A stretch of 36,452 bases of DNA from Methanospirillum sp. (GTDB lineage Archaea; Halobacteriota; Methanomicrobia; Methanomicrobiales; Methanospirillaceae). The translations under genes were made by a program, and so were the position numbers. Numbering within the stretch: position 1 is the first letter of the stretch; each line of letters begins with the position of its first letter. The stretch lies in assembly GCA_012728895.1 (NCBI GenBank), contig JAAYEG010000019.1, positions 1-36,452 on the forward strand, in the 5' to 3' direction. The notes under the pieces were generated by a model, which was not told where the DNA came from, did no database searches, and worked only from the letters and a program-made list of their open reading frames with translations. Below are positions 7,871-16,137 of the stretch, in pieces.

Positions 7871-10348
7871 TTACTGGTATTCGGGGGGTTGGGCTTCCTT
7901 CGGCAGCCCGCCCTTGAAATGCTGCTGGATCTTCGCGTAGTAGGTCCGGATGTTCTCGTTCATGGTCGGGTGGACCTTCCCGAGCGCGTTGTTGAAGTGT
8001 TCCTCCTTGATCAGCGCCCGGGAGGTCTCCGTCTCCTCGAGCGGTATCCCCGCGCTCCTGGCCAGCTTTGCTGCCTCCATCCTCTCTCTGAGCGCCGACA
8101 TGCCCGCTTCGCGGGCGAGGGCCTCGATGTCCGAGCCGACGAAGCCATCGGTCCGAGCAGCGAGATCGTTCAGGAGCCTGTCGCGAGCCGGATCTTCCGC
8201 CCGCAGGCGCTTCTCGGCGAAGGCATTTCCGAGCTCCCGCCGCCGTTCGTGCAACACCAGCCCGCCCTCCGCTTCGACCGGTATCCCTTTCGCAACCGCG
8301 CGTACCTCGTCGAGTGAGACCGTCCGGTCACCGCCGAGCATCTCGACGAAACGCTCCAGTTCGGCAGCCCCGAAACCCTCGGTCAGCGCCAGCACGTCCT
8401 CCATGACCGAGCCTTCGAGCGGTTTGCCGCGCGTGTGGATCTCAAGGATCTGGCGGCGCCCCTCGAACCCGGGCTCCCCGATGTAGACGAGCCGGTCGAA
8501 ACGGCCGGCGCGGAGCAGGGCCGGGTCGACGATGTCGGGTCGGTTTGTCGCGCCCATCACGACCACATCCTTGAGATCCTCGAGCCCGTCCATCTCGGTC
8601 AGGATCTGGTTGAGCACCGACTCGATCACGTGCGTCCCCGTCTCGGTGCCACGGGACGGCGCGAGGGCGTCCAGCTCGTCGAAGAAGATGATCGAGGGCG
8701 CGACCTGCCGGGCCTTGCGAAAGACCTCTCTCACTGCCCGCTCCGACTCTCCCACCCATTTCGAGAGGAGCTGCGGGCCCCGGATCGGGATGAAGTTGGC
8801 CCCGGACTCCGACGCCGCCGCTTTCGCTATCAGGGTCTTTCCGGTGCCGGGCGGCCCGTACAGGAGGACACCCCGCGGCGACGTGATCCCGAGCTGGTCG
8901 AAGCGTTCGTGGTTGGTCAACGGGTATTCGACCGCCTCACGGACCTCCTCCATCGCCTCGTCGAGGCCCCCGATGTCGGCCCAGGTGACGTGGGAGACCT
9001 CGAGCATCACCTCCCGCATCGCGGACGGTCCCACGTCCCTGAGCGCGTCTCGAAAGTCGCGCGAGTCGACCTGGAGCGACGAGAGCTCCTCCTCGGTCAA
9101 CTCGTCCTTCTCGAGATCAAAGTCGGGGAGCTTCCGCCGCAGTGCACGGATCCCGGCCTCCCTGGCGAGCGCCGCGAGGTCCGCGCCGACGAACCCGAAC
9201 GTCTGCTGGGCGATCCGCTCGAGGTCGACGTCATCGCCGAGCGGCATGGCCCGGGTGTGGATCTTCAGGATCTCGATCCTGTCCCTCTCGCTCGGAACCC
9301 CGATCTCTATCTCTCGGTCGAACCTGCCGGGCCGCCGGAGCGCCGGATCGATCGCGTCGACCCGGTTGGTCGCGCCGATGACAACGACCTCGCCACGCTC
9401 CTCGAGGCCGTCCATCATGGTCAGGAGCTGCGCCACCACGCGCCGCTCCACCTCGCCGGTCACGTCCTCGCGGCGCGGCGCGATCGAATCGAGCTCGTCG
9501 ATAAAGATGATCGCCGGCGCGTTCTCACGGGCTTCCTCGAAGACCTCCCGCAGGCGCTGCTCTGACTCCCCGTAATACTTCGAGATCACCTCGGGCCCTG
9601 CGATGGCGATGAAGTGCGCCCCCGACTCGTTGGCGACGGCTTTCGCGATGAGTGTCTTGCCTGTGCCGGGCGGTCCGTACAGAAGGACGCCTTTCGGCGG
9701 TTCGATCCCGAGCCGCCGGAAGAGCTCGGGGTGCCGTATCGGGAGTTCGATCGTCTCGCGCACCCGCTGGAGCTCGTAGTTGAGACCGCCGATGTCCTCG
9801 TAGGAGATCTGCCTGGCCCCCTCGAATCCCGCTGCCGGCTTGTCCGAGAACTCGATCTCGGTGTTCTTCGAGATGATGACGGCCTCGACGGGCTCGACCT
9901 GGACCGCCTTGAAGTTGACGATCTGCGGCTGCATGAATGGGAACCCCTGGCGGATGGGGACCGAGTCGCCCTCGACCACCGGAAAGTCGATCAGCGAGTT
10001 CGTCGCGTGCTCGAGGTTGATCGGGAGGTTGGACGGGAGATCGACGGGGGGTGCGAGCACCACGCGCCGTGCCTCGATCTCCTCGGCAAGCTTCGCAACC
10101 CGGATGCGGTCCCCTATCGAGACCCCCGCGTTTCCCCTTGTGATGTTGTCGATCCGGATCTTCTCCTGGTTCCAGTCGGAGACCAGAGCCCGCCAGACTT
10201 TTGCCACGGTCCGGCGCTTCCCCTCGATCAGAACGATATCCCCGGGAGAGACCTTCAGCCTGAGCATCGTCTCGGGGTCCAACCTGGCCTTTCCCCCCCC
10301 CTGATCCTCGGGATAGGCGCTGTCCACCTTGAGGTAGATTTCAGGCAT
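7871..10348 (-). CDS. CDC48/VCP-type AAA ATPase (two-ring unfoldase)
   Basis: A hexameric ATP-driven unfoldase that extracts and unfolds proteins, often feeding the proteasome. It has an N-terminal double-psi barrel and CDC48 domain 2 (to about residue 180), then two AAA modules. Numbered from the GTG at 10354, Walker A GPPGTGKT lies at 227-234 and 500-507, Walker B IIFIDELD at 282-289 and IIFFDELD at 555-562; pore loops are KYYG and KWVG. The second module has an extra segment of about 75 residues (about 650-728) between [12 protein letters not shown] and the usual [12 protein letters not shown] lid helix; its start itself looks like a lid helix ([15 protein letters not shown]). I chose the ATG at 10348 because AAGGTG precedes it and the protein then begins MPEIYLKV. 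It is divergent from larC. No C-terminal HbYX motif is seen. Confidence 0.96.
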   Translation of the reverse strand: MPEIYLKVDSAYPEDQGGGKARLDPETMLRLKVSPGDIVLIEGKRRTVAKVWRALVSDWNQEKIRIDNITRGNAGVSIGDRIRVAKLAEEIEARRVVLAPPVDLPSNLPINLEHATNSLIDFPVVEGDSVPIRQGFPFMQPQIVNFKAVQVEPVEAVIISKNTEIEFSDKPAAGFEGARQISYEDIGGLNYELQRVRETIELPIRHPELFRRLGIEPPKGVLLYGPPGTGKTLIAKAVANESGAHFIAIAGPEVISKYYGESEQRLREVFEEARENAPAIIFIDELDSIAPRREDVTGEVERRVVAQLLTMMDGLEERGEVVVIGATNRVDAIDPALRRPGRFDREIEIGVPSERDRIEILKIHTRAMPLGDDVDLERIAQQTFGFVGADLAALAREAGIRALRRKLPDFDLEKDELTEEELSSLQVDSRDFRDALRDVGPSAMREVMLEVSHVTWADIGGLDEAMEEVREAVEYPLTNHERFDQLGITSPRGVLLYGPPGTGKTLIAKAAASESGANFIPIRGPQLLSKWVGESERAVREVFRKARQVAPSIIFFDELDALAPSRGTETGTHVIESVLNQILTEMDGLEDLKDVVVMGATNRPDIVDPALLRAGRFDRLVYIGEPGFEGRRQILEIHTRGKPLEGSVMEDVLALTEGFGAAELERFVEMLGGDRTVSLDEVRAVAKGIPVEAEGGLVLHERRRELGNAFAEKRLRAEDPARDRLLNDLAARTDGFVGSDIEALAREAGMSALRERMEAAKLARSAGIPLEETETSRALIKEEHFNNALGKVHPTMNENIRTYYAKIQQHFKGGLPKEAQPPEYQ

Positions 10349-10360
10349 ATGCACCTTACA

Positions 10361-10386
10361 TCTTTTATGTGTTCATTTATAAGTAC
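10361..10386. promoter_or_regulatory. Shared divergent promoter of cdc48 and larC
   Basis: Only 44 bases separate the cdc48 ATG (10348, minus) from the larC ATG (10393, plus). A minus-strand TATA box, CTTATAAATG (about 10374-10383), lies 26-35 bases before the cdc48 start; on the plus strand TCTTTTATGT (10361-10370) lies 23-32 bases before larC, which would then be leaderless. The two elements almost touch, so simultaneous firing may be limited by steric competition. Confidence 0.6.
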
Positions 10387-10392
10387 TGGTGA

Positions 10393-11589
10393 ATGCGTAT
10401 CCTCGTGATCGACCCGGTTTCGGGCGCTGCGGGCGACATGCTGGTCGGAGGTCTCCTGGCTGCCGGCGGTGACCGGGAGGCAGTCCGGCGCTCGATGGCG
10501 TCGGTCGTGGCCGACCCCGAGTTCGGGTACGCCGACCGGGCCGGCATCCGGGGAGTCCGGGTCCTGACACGTGCCGGCCCCTCCCGGCGGACACTCGAGG
10601 AGGTGCTCGTCCGTGTCTCCGGGGCCGACGCCCCCGGGGAGGCGATCGCGCTCGCCGTCCGGGTCTTTCGCCGCCTTGCCGCTGCCGAAGCCTCGGTCCA
10701 CGGCGACGACCAGGTGCATTTCCACGAGGTCGGGGCCGACGACGCCATCGCGGACGTCCTCGGCGCCGCGACGGCCCTCCTGTCGCTCGGGGTCGACGGG
10801 ATCGCGGTGATGCCCGTCCCGCTCGGGCCGGGAACGACCGATGCAGCACACGGCGCGTACCCGCTTCCCGCTCCGGCCACGGTGGCACTCCTGGCCGGTA
10901 CCGGGATGGAGGTCCGGTTCGTGCCGGACGCCGATGGAGAACTGGTCACGCCGACCGGTGCCGCCCTCCTGGCCGAGTTCGTCACGACCTCGTGGCGGCA
11001 GCTGGCCCCCTTCACGATCCTCTCCGCGGGGTACGGGGCAGGATCCCGCGACCCCCCGGGCCGTCCGAACGTGCTCAGGGCGCTCGTGGTCGAGACAGCG
11101 CACACACACGGGGATTACGTCGAGGTGCTCGAGACGAACGTCGACGACGTGACCGGCGAGGTCATGGGCAACGCGCTCGCACGGGTGATGGAGGAAGGCG
11201 CACTCGACGCGCAGGCCATCCCGGCGCTGATGAAAAAAGGGAGAATGGGGTACCTGGTGCGGGTTGTCTGCCCGCCGGCCGATGGCCCCGCCCTCGCCCG
11301 GATCCTCGCCGAAGAACTCGGCACGCTGGGCGTCCGATCCGTTCCGTTCGTCCACCGACTGGTAGCGGAGCGGTCGATCGAGCCCATCGAGGTCACCATC
11401 GGTTCCGAGACGCGTCTCATCGACGTGAAGCGGGGACGGATCGCCGGAAGGACCTTCACCAGCAAGCCCGAGTTCGAGCAGTTGAGGGCCTGGGCCGAGG
11501 AGACAGGCCTGCCGCTCCGCGAGGTGGCCCGGGCGGTGGAGCGGGCGATCAGTCTCCGTTCCAGGGGCGGGGGGACCGATGAGCACTGA
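10393..11589 (+). CDS. larC: LarC family protein (nickel-pincer cofactor biosynthesis, formerly DUF111)
   Basis: LarC is the CTP-dependent cyclometallase that inserts nickel into the pincer cofactor of lactate racemase. The 398-residue product begins with the family signature of an N-terminal DPVSGAAGDM and continues with FHEVGADDAIADVLGAA, PLGPGTT, LETNVDDVTGE and PALMKKGRMGYLV, all in the usual order and length. It is one continuous frame, unlike the Lactobacillus plantarum gene, which needs a programmed frameshift. No larA, larB or larE lies in the window, so the cofactor user is unknown; larC-like genes are common in methanogens. The stop overlaps the radB start by 11 bases, indicating one transcript. 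The start is just after a likely TATA box, suggesting a leaderless message. Confidence 0.9.
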   Translation: MRILVIDPVSGAAGDMLVGGLLAAGGDREAVRRSMASVVADPEFGYADRAGIRGVRVLTRAGPSRRTLEEVLVRVSGADAPGEAIALAVRVFRRLAAAEASVHGDDQVHFHEVGADDAIADVLGAATALLSLGVDGIAVMPVPLGPGTTDAAHGAYPLPAPATVALLAGTGMEVRFVPDADGELVTPTGAALLAEFVTTSWRQLAPFTILSAGYGAGSRDPPGRPNVLRALVVETAHTHGDYVEVLETNVDDVTGEVMGNALARVMEEGALDAQAIPALMKKGRMGYLVRVVCPPADGPALARILAEELGTLGVRSVPFVHRLVAERSIEPIEVTIGSETRLIDVKRGRIAGRTFTSKPEFEQLRAWAEETGLPLREVARAVERAISLRSRGGGTDEH

Positions 11590-12247
11590 CTGGCTCTCGA
11601 CCGGGAACGGATCTCTCGACCTGCTTCTGGGCGGCGGATACGAGCACCGCATGATCACGCAGGTCTACGGCGAGGCAGCGACGGGCAAGTCCACGATCTG
11701 TGTCATGGCGACGGTCCAGGCACTCCTGACCGGCAGATCGGTCGTCTACCTCGACTCCGAGGGCTTCTCCTCGGAGCGTTTCCGCCAGATCGCCGGCGAC
11801 AGGGCCGAGATCCTCGTTGACCGTCTCTTCCTGTATGAGCCGCTTGATCTCGCCGAACAGGGGGTGATGATCGGGAACGCCGAGGCGGTGCTCAGGACCC
11901 GCCCGGCGGCCCTGATAGTGGTCGATTCGGCGACCGCCCTCTATCGCCAGGAGGATCTCGACGACAACGAGGCGCTGCGGGTCCTGACGCGACAGATGCT
12001 CCACCTACTGGGGCTCTCCCGCCGCCACGATCTCCCCGTGCTCCTGACGAACCAGGTCTACATGGACCCGGTCAGGGACCGCGTCGTCGGCCTCGGCGGA
12101 ACGGCCCTCGAGCACATCTCGAAGGCCATCGTCCGGCTCGAAAAAATTAACGGGCGGCGGCGGGCCGTGCTGGCCAAGCACCGCTCCCGTCCCGAGGGGG
12201 GACGGTTCGAGTTCGAGATCGTCGAGACCGGGATCCGCGAGGTCTAG
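11579..12247 (+). CDS. radB: DNA repair and recombination protein RadB
   Basis: RadB is a RecA/Rad51-family paralogue restricted to Euryarchaeota that assists RadA in homologous recombination. The 222-residue protein consists of just the ATPase core, as usual for RadB, without the N-terminal helix-hairpin-helix of RadA. Walker A GEAATGKST lies at residues 31-39 and a Walker B strand ALIVVDSATA at about 110; TNQVY and the C-terminal VLAKHRSRPEGG match the family. The ATG overlaps the larC stop region by 11 bases. It ends tail to tail with the MerR gene, the two stop codons overlapping by four bases. A decayed copy of its first 80 bases is found near 15010-15090. Confidence 0.95.
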   Translation: MSTDWLSTGNGSLDLLLGGGYEHRMITQVYGEAATGKSTICVMATVQALLTGRSVVYLDSEGFSSERFRQIAGDRAEILVDRLFLYEPLDLAEQGVMIGNAEAVLRTRPAALIVVDSATALYRQEDLDDNEALRVLTRQMLHLLGLSRRHDLPVLLTNQVYMDPVRDRVVGLGGTALEHISKAIVRLEKINGRRRAVLAKHRSRPEGGRFEFEIVETGIREV

Positions 12248-13080
12248 GCGACCGGGTACTGGACCTCGGTCATCAGCTCCTGCTCGGGGGTCGTGCCGGG
12301 GTCGTTCAGGTAGACCTCGCGGGGGGGCCCGTCGCACTCCAGCCCGAGGGCCTGCACGGCCTTGAAGACCGCTTCGTGGGCCGACGATATCCCCGGGTAC
12401 GGCCCCGTGTAGAGGGCGGAGACGACGCGGGTCGCGGAGAGGGTCCTGAGTTCTAGGGCGGGGTCGTCGACCTCGACGCGCCCCGCGACCGGGAGCGCGA
12501 CCTCGATCTCCGCCTCCTGCTCCCGGCACCCGGTGTCGTGGTAGAGGGTCATGATCGGGCCAGCGACACTGAACGCCGGTTCCCGGCAGTTCCTCGGCGC
12601 GAGCGTTGCGCAGATCTTGCCGATGAGGCGTGTGATCGTCTCGCCGTACGTGCCCGAGCCCCTGCACGAGAGCACGCGCATGGCCGGGATCTCCTTGATG
12701 ACCGGTTCGGTGATCGACATCGTAAAAACCTCCTGGTCGGCCTCGCCACGGGCGAGAGCCGCCTCTATCGCCGCCAGCCGTCCGAGCTCGGCCCGGACCG
12801 CTGTCCGCCGGTCGGTAAAAAGCCTCCGGACGATCTCCCGGTCGCCCACGGCCCGGGCGTCGAGCAGGGCTCCGACCTCGGCGAGCCCGAATCCGAGCGC
12901 GACCAGGTGGCCGATCGTCACACCGCGGCCGATCTGGTCGTAGGTGTAGGAGCGGTACCCGGTGCAGAGGTCTTTATCGGCAGGCACGAGCAGCCCGCGC
13001 TCGTCGTAGAGGCGAAGCGCCCGCTGCGAGAGCCGGGTCACGCGGGAGAAGGTCCCGATCGGGATCCGTTCGACGGTCAT
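12244..13080 (-). CDS. MerR family regulator with GyrI-like effector domain
   Basis: A one-component transcription regulator of the BmrR/TipA type. The N-terminal 70 or so residues form the MerR winged helix (IGTFSRVTRLSQRALRLYDE, then GYRSYTYDQI), followed by a linker helix and, from about residue 122, a GyrI-like small-molecule binding domain ending in VYLNDPGTTPEQELMTEVQYPV, the family's typical terminus. Such proteins sense hydrophobic cations or drugs. GAGGAG about ten bases before the ATG at 13080 supports the start. It lies back to back with a small lipoprotein gene across about 110 bases, which could be a target, though nothing in the sequence proves that. Confidence 0.9.
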   Translation of the reverse strand: MTVERIPIGTFSRVTRLSQRALRLYDERGLLVPADKDLCTGYRSYTYDQIGRGVTIGHLVALGFGLAEVGALLDARAVGDREIVRRLFTDRRTAVRAELGRLAAIEAALARGEADQEVFTMSITEPVIKEIPAMRVLSCRGSGTYGETITRLIGKICATLAPRNCREPAFSVAGPIMTLYHDTGCREQEAEIEVALPVAGRVEVDDPALELRTLSATRVVSALYTGPYPGISSAHEAVFKAVQALGLECDGPPREVYLNDPGTTPEQELMTEVQYPVA

Positions 13081-13157
13081 GGTGGCACTCCTCTCGTTGG
13101 CGCCGCGGGTAGATGAGGGTGCGGAGTCTCACGCGCGTCAGGGCCCGGCGCGACGGG

Positions 13158-13168
13158 CTTCTTATGGG
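13158..13168 (+). promoter_or_regulatory. Weak TATA-like element before the lipoprotein gene
   Basis: CTTCTTATGGG lies about 26 bases before the ATG at 13190, the spacing expected for a leaderless archaeal transcript. The match to the TATA consensus is poor. Confidence 0.3.
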
Positions 13169-13189
13169 AAAACCTCGGTACCGTTACAT

Positions 13190-13600
13190 ATGCGTCTATT
13201 GATCGTCGCCTCCGTACTGGCTATAGCGGTTTTGGCCGCCGGATGCCTGCAGCCCTCACCCCCGGTGGAGCCGACCCCCACGCCGGCCGATACGCGGTTT
13301 GCGTCCGGCGACCTTCTCCACGGCGACCTCGCCGGGGCCGGTTTCGACGACCCGAACGGGACGCCCGCGGAGGCCGCTATCGTGATCCTGGAGTACCAGC
13401 CGCAGTTGGACGAGTACATCTACACGCTCGTGCAACCCGCGGACGGGGGCTGGAGGTACATGTACCCGTCCGGCGACTTCGTGATGCGCATGGCCCGGGA
13501 TCGGTCGACCTTCGAGTCGTACCGGCTTGAGCGGATTGCACATGTCGACATCAGGGCGATAGCAGGTCCCCCGGACACGACCGCTTCCCGGACGTCCTGA
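13190..13600 (+). CDS. Small secreted lipoprotein, unknown function
   Basis: A 136-residue protein with a clear lipoprotein signal: MRLLIVASVLAIAVLAAGC, where the Cys at residue 19 would be lipid-modified after cleavage. A Pro/Thr-rich linker follows (PSPPVEPTPTPAD), then a compact domain of about 90 residues rich in aromatic and acidic residues (YQPQLDEYIYTLV, GGWRYMYPSGDF). I do not recognise the domain. The frame stays open upstream to 13079, but the ATG at 13190 begins directly with the signal peptide and has a TATA-like element at the right distance, so I chose it. Anchored outside the membrane; divergent from the MerR regulator. Confidence 0.7.
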   Translation: MRLLIVASVLAIAVLAAGCLQPSPPVEPTPTPADTRFASGDLLHGDLAGAGFDDPNGTPAEAAIVILEYQPQLDEYIYTLVQPADGGWRYMYPSGDFVMRMARDRSTFESYRLERIAHVDIRAIAGPPDTTASRTS

Positions 13601-13906
13601 GGAGACTCTCATCCCCTGACCGTCTTGACCTCGGTTGTCAACAGGGAGCGGAATCCTCCCTCGCCGCCACGACCCGACTGCGAGGGCCGATTCGGCTGCT
13701 GCCCGGTTCGCCAGCGCTGGGACCTCGAGATCGCATTCCTCGCCGGCAACTCCGCCTTGCCGGGCGTCGTCTCCTGACCGGCCCGTGCGCCGGCCGCTGG
13801 TGGACGATCGCGGCGACAGCGACGGCGACCGTGCACTCCTCGCCGGGCAGTCATCGATCCCGGCGCACACCAACCCCCCGGGGTGGTACCCGTCTCGACA
13901 CCCGCT
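13601..13906. other. Short intergenic stretch, nothing recognised
   Basis: About 300 bases between the convergent ends of the lipoprotein and the RibD-type gene. I see no gene, no T-tract terminator and no repeat in it. Confidence 0.4.
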
Positions 13907-14572
13907 CTACCGGACCGCGCGGTAGGAGAGGAGGACTGTCCCGTCATCGAACGGCTCGACTGCGACCCGCTCGAGAGGTGTCCCCGGGGCGCCGGGGGCG
14001 AGATCGTCGGCGACGAACGACGAGCGCGGGCTCGACCCGCCCGCGAGCCAGGGGCAGACGAGAAGGTGGACCTCGTCCACGAGCCCGGCGCGGAGAAGCG
14101 CCCCGTTCAGCCGCCCGCCCGAGTCGACTCGGATCCGCCGGACACCGTACTCGCGGTGGAGCCGGCCGAGCGCGAGAGCAAGGTCAACACGGTCTGTTCC
14201 GACGATCAGCGGATCCACGTTCCGCGAGGCTAGGTACGTGCGGTGCGCCCCGGGCACGGAGTCCGCGAGGAGCGCGATCCACCCGCGCCAGTACGGCGCC
14301 TCCTGGGAGACCGACCACCGCCGGACGCGCCCGCGGCCGTCCACGACCACGAGCAGGGGGCGCTCGTCGCCGGGAGCGGCCCGCGCCGGGGCCGGCCCCT
14401 CGTCGTACGTGTTCTCGACGCCGCCGTACTTCTCGATCGCCACGACCGACGTCTCCGATCCCACGAGGGTGGCGTCCTCCTTGAACCGCGCTGCGATCCG
14501 GTAGTAATGCTCGAGGTCGACCTCGAACCCGTCGAGCCGTCCATCCAGGCTGACCGAGAGGTAGCAGATCAC
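13907..14572 (-). CDS. RibD C-terminal / dihydrofolate reductase-fold family protein
   Basis: A NAD(P)H-dependent reductase of the RibD C-terminal (RIB7-like) family, whose archaeal members reduce a diaminopyrimidine intermediate in riboflavin and F420 synthesis. Seen features: an N-terminal VICYLSVSLDGRLDG strand and loop, DATLVGSETSV, LLVVVDGRGRV, then IRVDSGGRLNGALLRAGLVDEVHLLVCPWLAGG, the family's closing motif. At 221 residues it is of normal size. The start is uncertain: conserved sequence begins at or a few codons before the GTG at 14572, and the next in-frame GTG is at 14659, which would add 29 low-complexity residues. A TATA-like CCGTTTATCC about 55 bases upstream favours the shorter form. 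Whether it is the true riboflavin enzyme or a paralogue is open. Confidence 0.8.
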   Translation of the reverse strand: MICYLSVSLDGRLDGFEVDLEHYYRIAARFKEDATLVGSETSVVAIEKYGGVENTYDEGPAPARAAPGDERPLLVVVDGRGRVRRWSVSQEAPYWRGWIALLADSVPGAHRTYLASRNVDPLIVGTDRVDLALALGRLHREYGVRRIRVDSGGRLNGALLRAGLVDEVHLLVCPWLAGGSSPRSSFVADDLAPGAPGTPLERVAVEPFDDGTVLLSYRAVR

Positions 14573-14620
14573 GTACGGTCGATCTCGCGTCGTATCCGTG
14601 GTGACCCGATGGAACGGAGC

Positions 14621-14631
14621 CGGGATAAACG
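14621..14631 (-). promoter_or_regulatory. TATA-like element before the RibD-type gene
   Basis: The minus strand reads CCGTTTATCC here. It would place transcription start near 14600, giving a leader of about 28 bases to the GTG at 14572. Confidence 0.35.
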
Positions 14632-14700
14632 GATCGCCACGCCCGGGTGCGGGCTTCACGGGACCACACGCCGACCTCGTGGCAAGATCGTTCCGAACGC

Positions 14701-15090
14701 CTGTCCCCGGACCGGCGGACGGACCGGCTTCGACCGGATCTCCGCCGGAGACTCCCGAACGCCCGGGGTCAGATCCGTTCCGTTCGTTCTTCTCTGCGCC
14801 ACCGGGCGGTCGGTCGCCCCCCGGGGTCGCCGTCGGTCCGAGGGGCGTCCCGCCGACGCGAGGCGGAACTGGGTCGGAGGCAGGATCCTCGGCAGCAGGC
14901 CCGGGTTCGCGGGGAGGCGGGCACCGGGCGAGGGGATCGGCCTGTCGCCCCGGGATGTGGCCCGCGAGTTGGAGCGGGCGATCGGTCCCCGGCCCCGGAA
15001 CCAGGCGCCGACGAGCACTGATGTCTATCGACCGGGAACGTATCTCCCGGCCCGCTCCCGCCGCTGGATTCGGGCACCGCGTGGTCCCAC
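14701..15090 (+). pseudogene. Decayed duplicate of the larC 3' end and radB 5' start
   Basis: This stretch aligns with 11264-11659 (larC C-terminus through the radB P-loop approach), 390 against 396 bases. Shared blocks include GATCCGTTCCGTTCGT (14772 against 11336), GAGCGGGCGATC and TCGACCGGGAACG; translation keeps GVRSVPFV and a relic of the larC C-terminal helix (DVARELERAI against EVARAVERAI). The radB start codon has become ACG, and one base is missing just after it, shifting the frame. The larC frame has small indels. It is therefore a non-functional relic about 3.4 kb from its parent, in the same orientation. It may come from local duplication, or from a foreign larC-radB. Confidence 0.75.
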
Positions 15091-15300
15091 ATCTCCTGAA
15101 GCACGGCTCAGGCCCCGTCGAGAAGAAAGGGGGAGGGGCGCGCCCGTCTCCGATCGCGATGGCCCCCCGCAGGAGCGGACCCCCCGACTGCGCCTCTTCG
15201 GTGCCGATGAACGCGTTCCAGGGGGTTCCTGCAGATACGGTGCAGACAGGCCCCCCCCCACCGGAAAGACAAAACGAACAGGCGTCCTCTTTTTCGGAGA

Positions 15301-16137
15301 ATGATCCCGGAGGACCCGGCACTCGTCTACAACCTGCTGCTCTTTCTCGTGGGCATCGCCGTCGGGATAGCGTCGGGTCTTTTCGGCGTCGGAGGGGGGT
15401 TCCTGATGGTGCCCTCCCAGTTCTGGGCGCTCGGGCTGCTCGGGATCGATCCCGAGACGGCGCTCAGGACGGCGCTCGGAACGAGCCTCGCGGTCGTGCT
15501 GGTAACCGCGGCATCGGGGGCGTGGGCACACCACCGCCGGGGATCCGTCCGCTGGGACGTCGTGACGTGGAGCGCACTCTCCGCGGCGATCTTCTCGTTT
15601 TTCGGCGCCTCGTTCTCGACCCGTATGCCCGGCCGGCCGCTCGAGATCCTCCTGGGGCTGGTCCTGGTGGTGACCGCAATACAGCTCCTGAAGCAGCGGA
15701 CACCCAGGGTGGAGGGTGACGTGGGGATTCTCTCGTCCACCGGGTATTTCGCCATGGGGATCCCGATCGGCCTCCTCTCGGGACTTCTCGGCATCGGGGG
15801 AGGAGTCGTCCTCGTGCCGATCCTGACGATCGTTCTCCGGCACCCGATCCGGGTGGCCGTCGGCACGTCGATGCCGATCATCCTCTGCGCGGCGGCAGGC
15901 GGGGTGATCGGGTACGCTCTCAACGGCCCCGCCGTCATCGCCTCCCTGCCCTGGTCGCTCGGGTACGTCCACCTTCCCGGCGCCCTCGCCCTCGCCGCAG
16001 GGTCCGTTCCGGCGGCGCAGCTGGGTGCCCGGCTCGCCCACGCTCTCCCGCCCCGTCTGCTGAGCGTTGCGCTCGCTCTCCTGATGGTCCTGACAGGGGT
16101 GCTGATGATCGACCTGCCCCGAATCTTCGGGCTATGA
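15301..16137 (+). CDS. TSUP (TauE/SafE) family membrane permease
   Basis: A 278-residue integral membrane protein of the family that moves sulfite, sulfonates or other small organic anions. The family's internal duplication is clear: GIASGLFGVGGGFLMVP near residue 20 is repeated as GLLSGLLGIGGGVVLVP near residue 160. Around eight hydrophobic segments are visible. The ATG at 15301 is preceded by CGGAGA at proper spacing. The gene converges with the aldehyde dehydrogenase, their ends overlapping by six bases. The substrate is unknown; no sulfur-metabolism gene is adjacent. Confidence 0.9.
   Translation: MIPEDPALVYNLLLFLVGIAVGIASGLFGVGGGFLMVPSQFWALGLLGIDPETALRTALGTSLAVVLVTAASGAWAHHRRGSVRWDVVTWSALSAAIFSFFGASFSTRMPGRPLEILLGLVLVVTAIQLLKQRTPRVEGDVGILSSTGYFAMGIPIGLLSGLLGIGGGVVLVPILTIVLRHPIRVAVGTSMPIILCAAAGGVIGYALNGPAVIASLPWSLGYVHLPGALALAAGSVPAAQLGARLAHALPPRLLSVALALLMVLTGVLMIDLPRIFGL

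Noticed and set aside
8435-9575. Long plus-strand open frames opposite cdc48
   Set aside because: Shadows of the AAA ATPase; repeated similarity between them only mirrors the two AAA modules.
14573-15322. N-terminal extension of the RibD-type protein to a start at 15322
   Set aside because: The extension is low-complexity, lies antisense to the larC/radB relic, and has no counterpart in the family.
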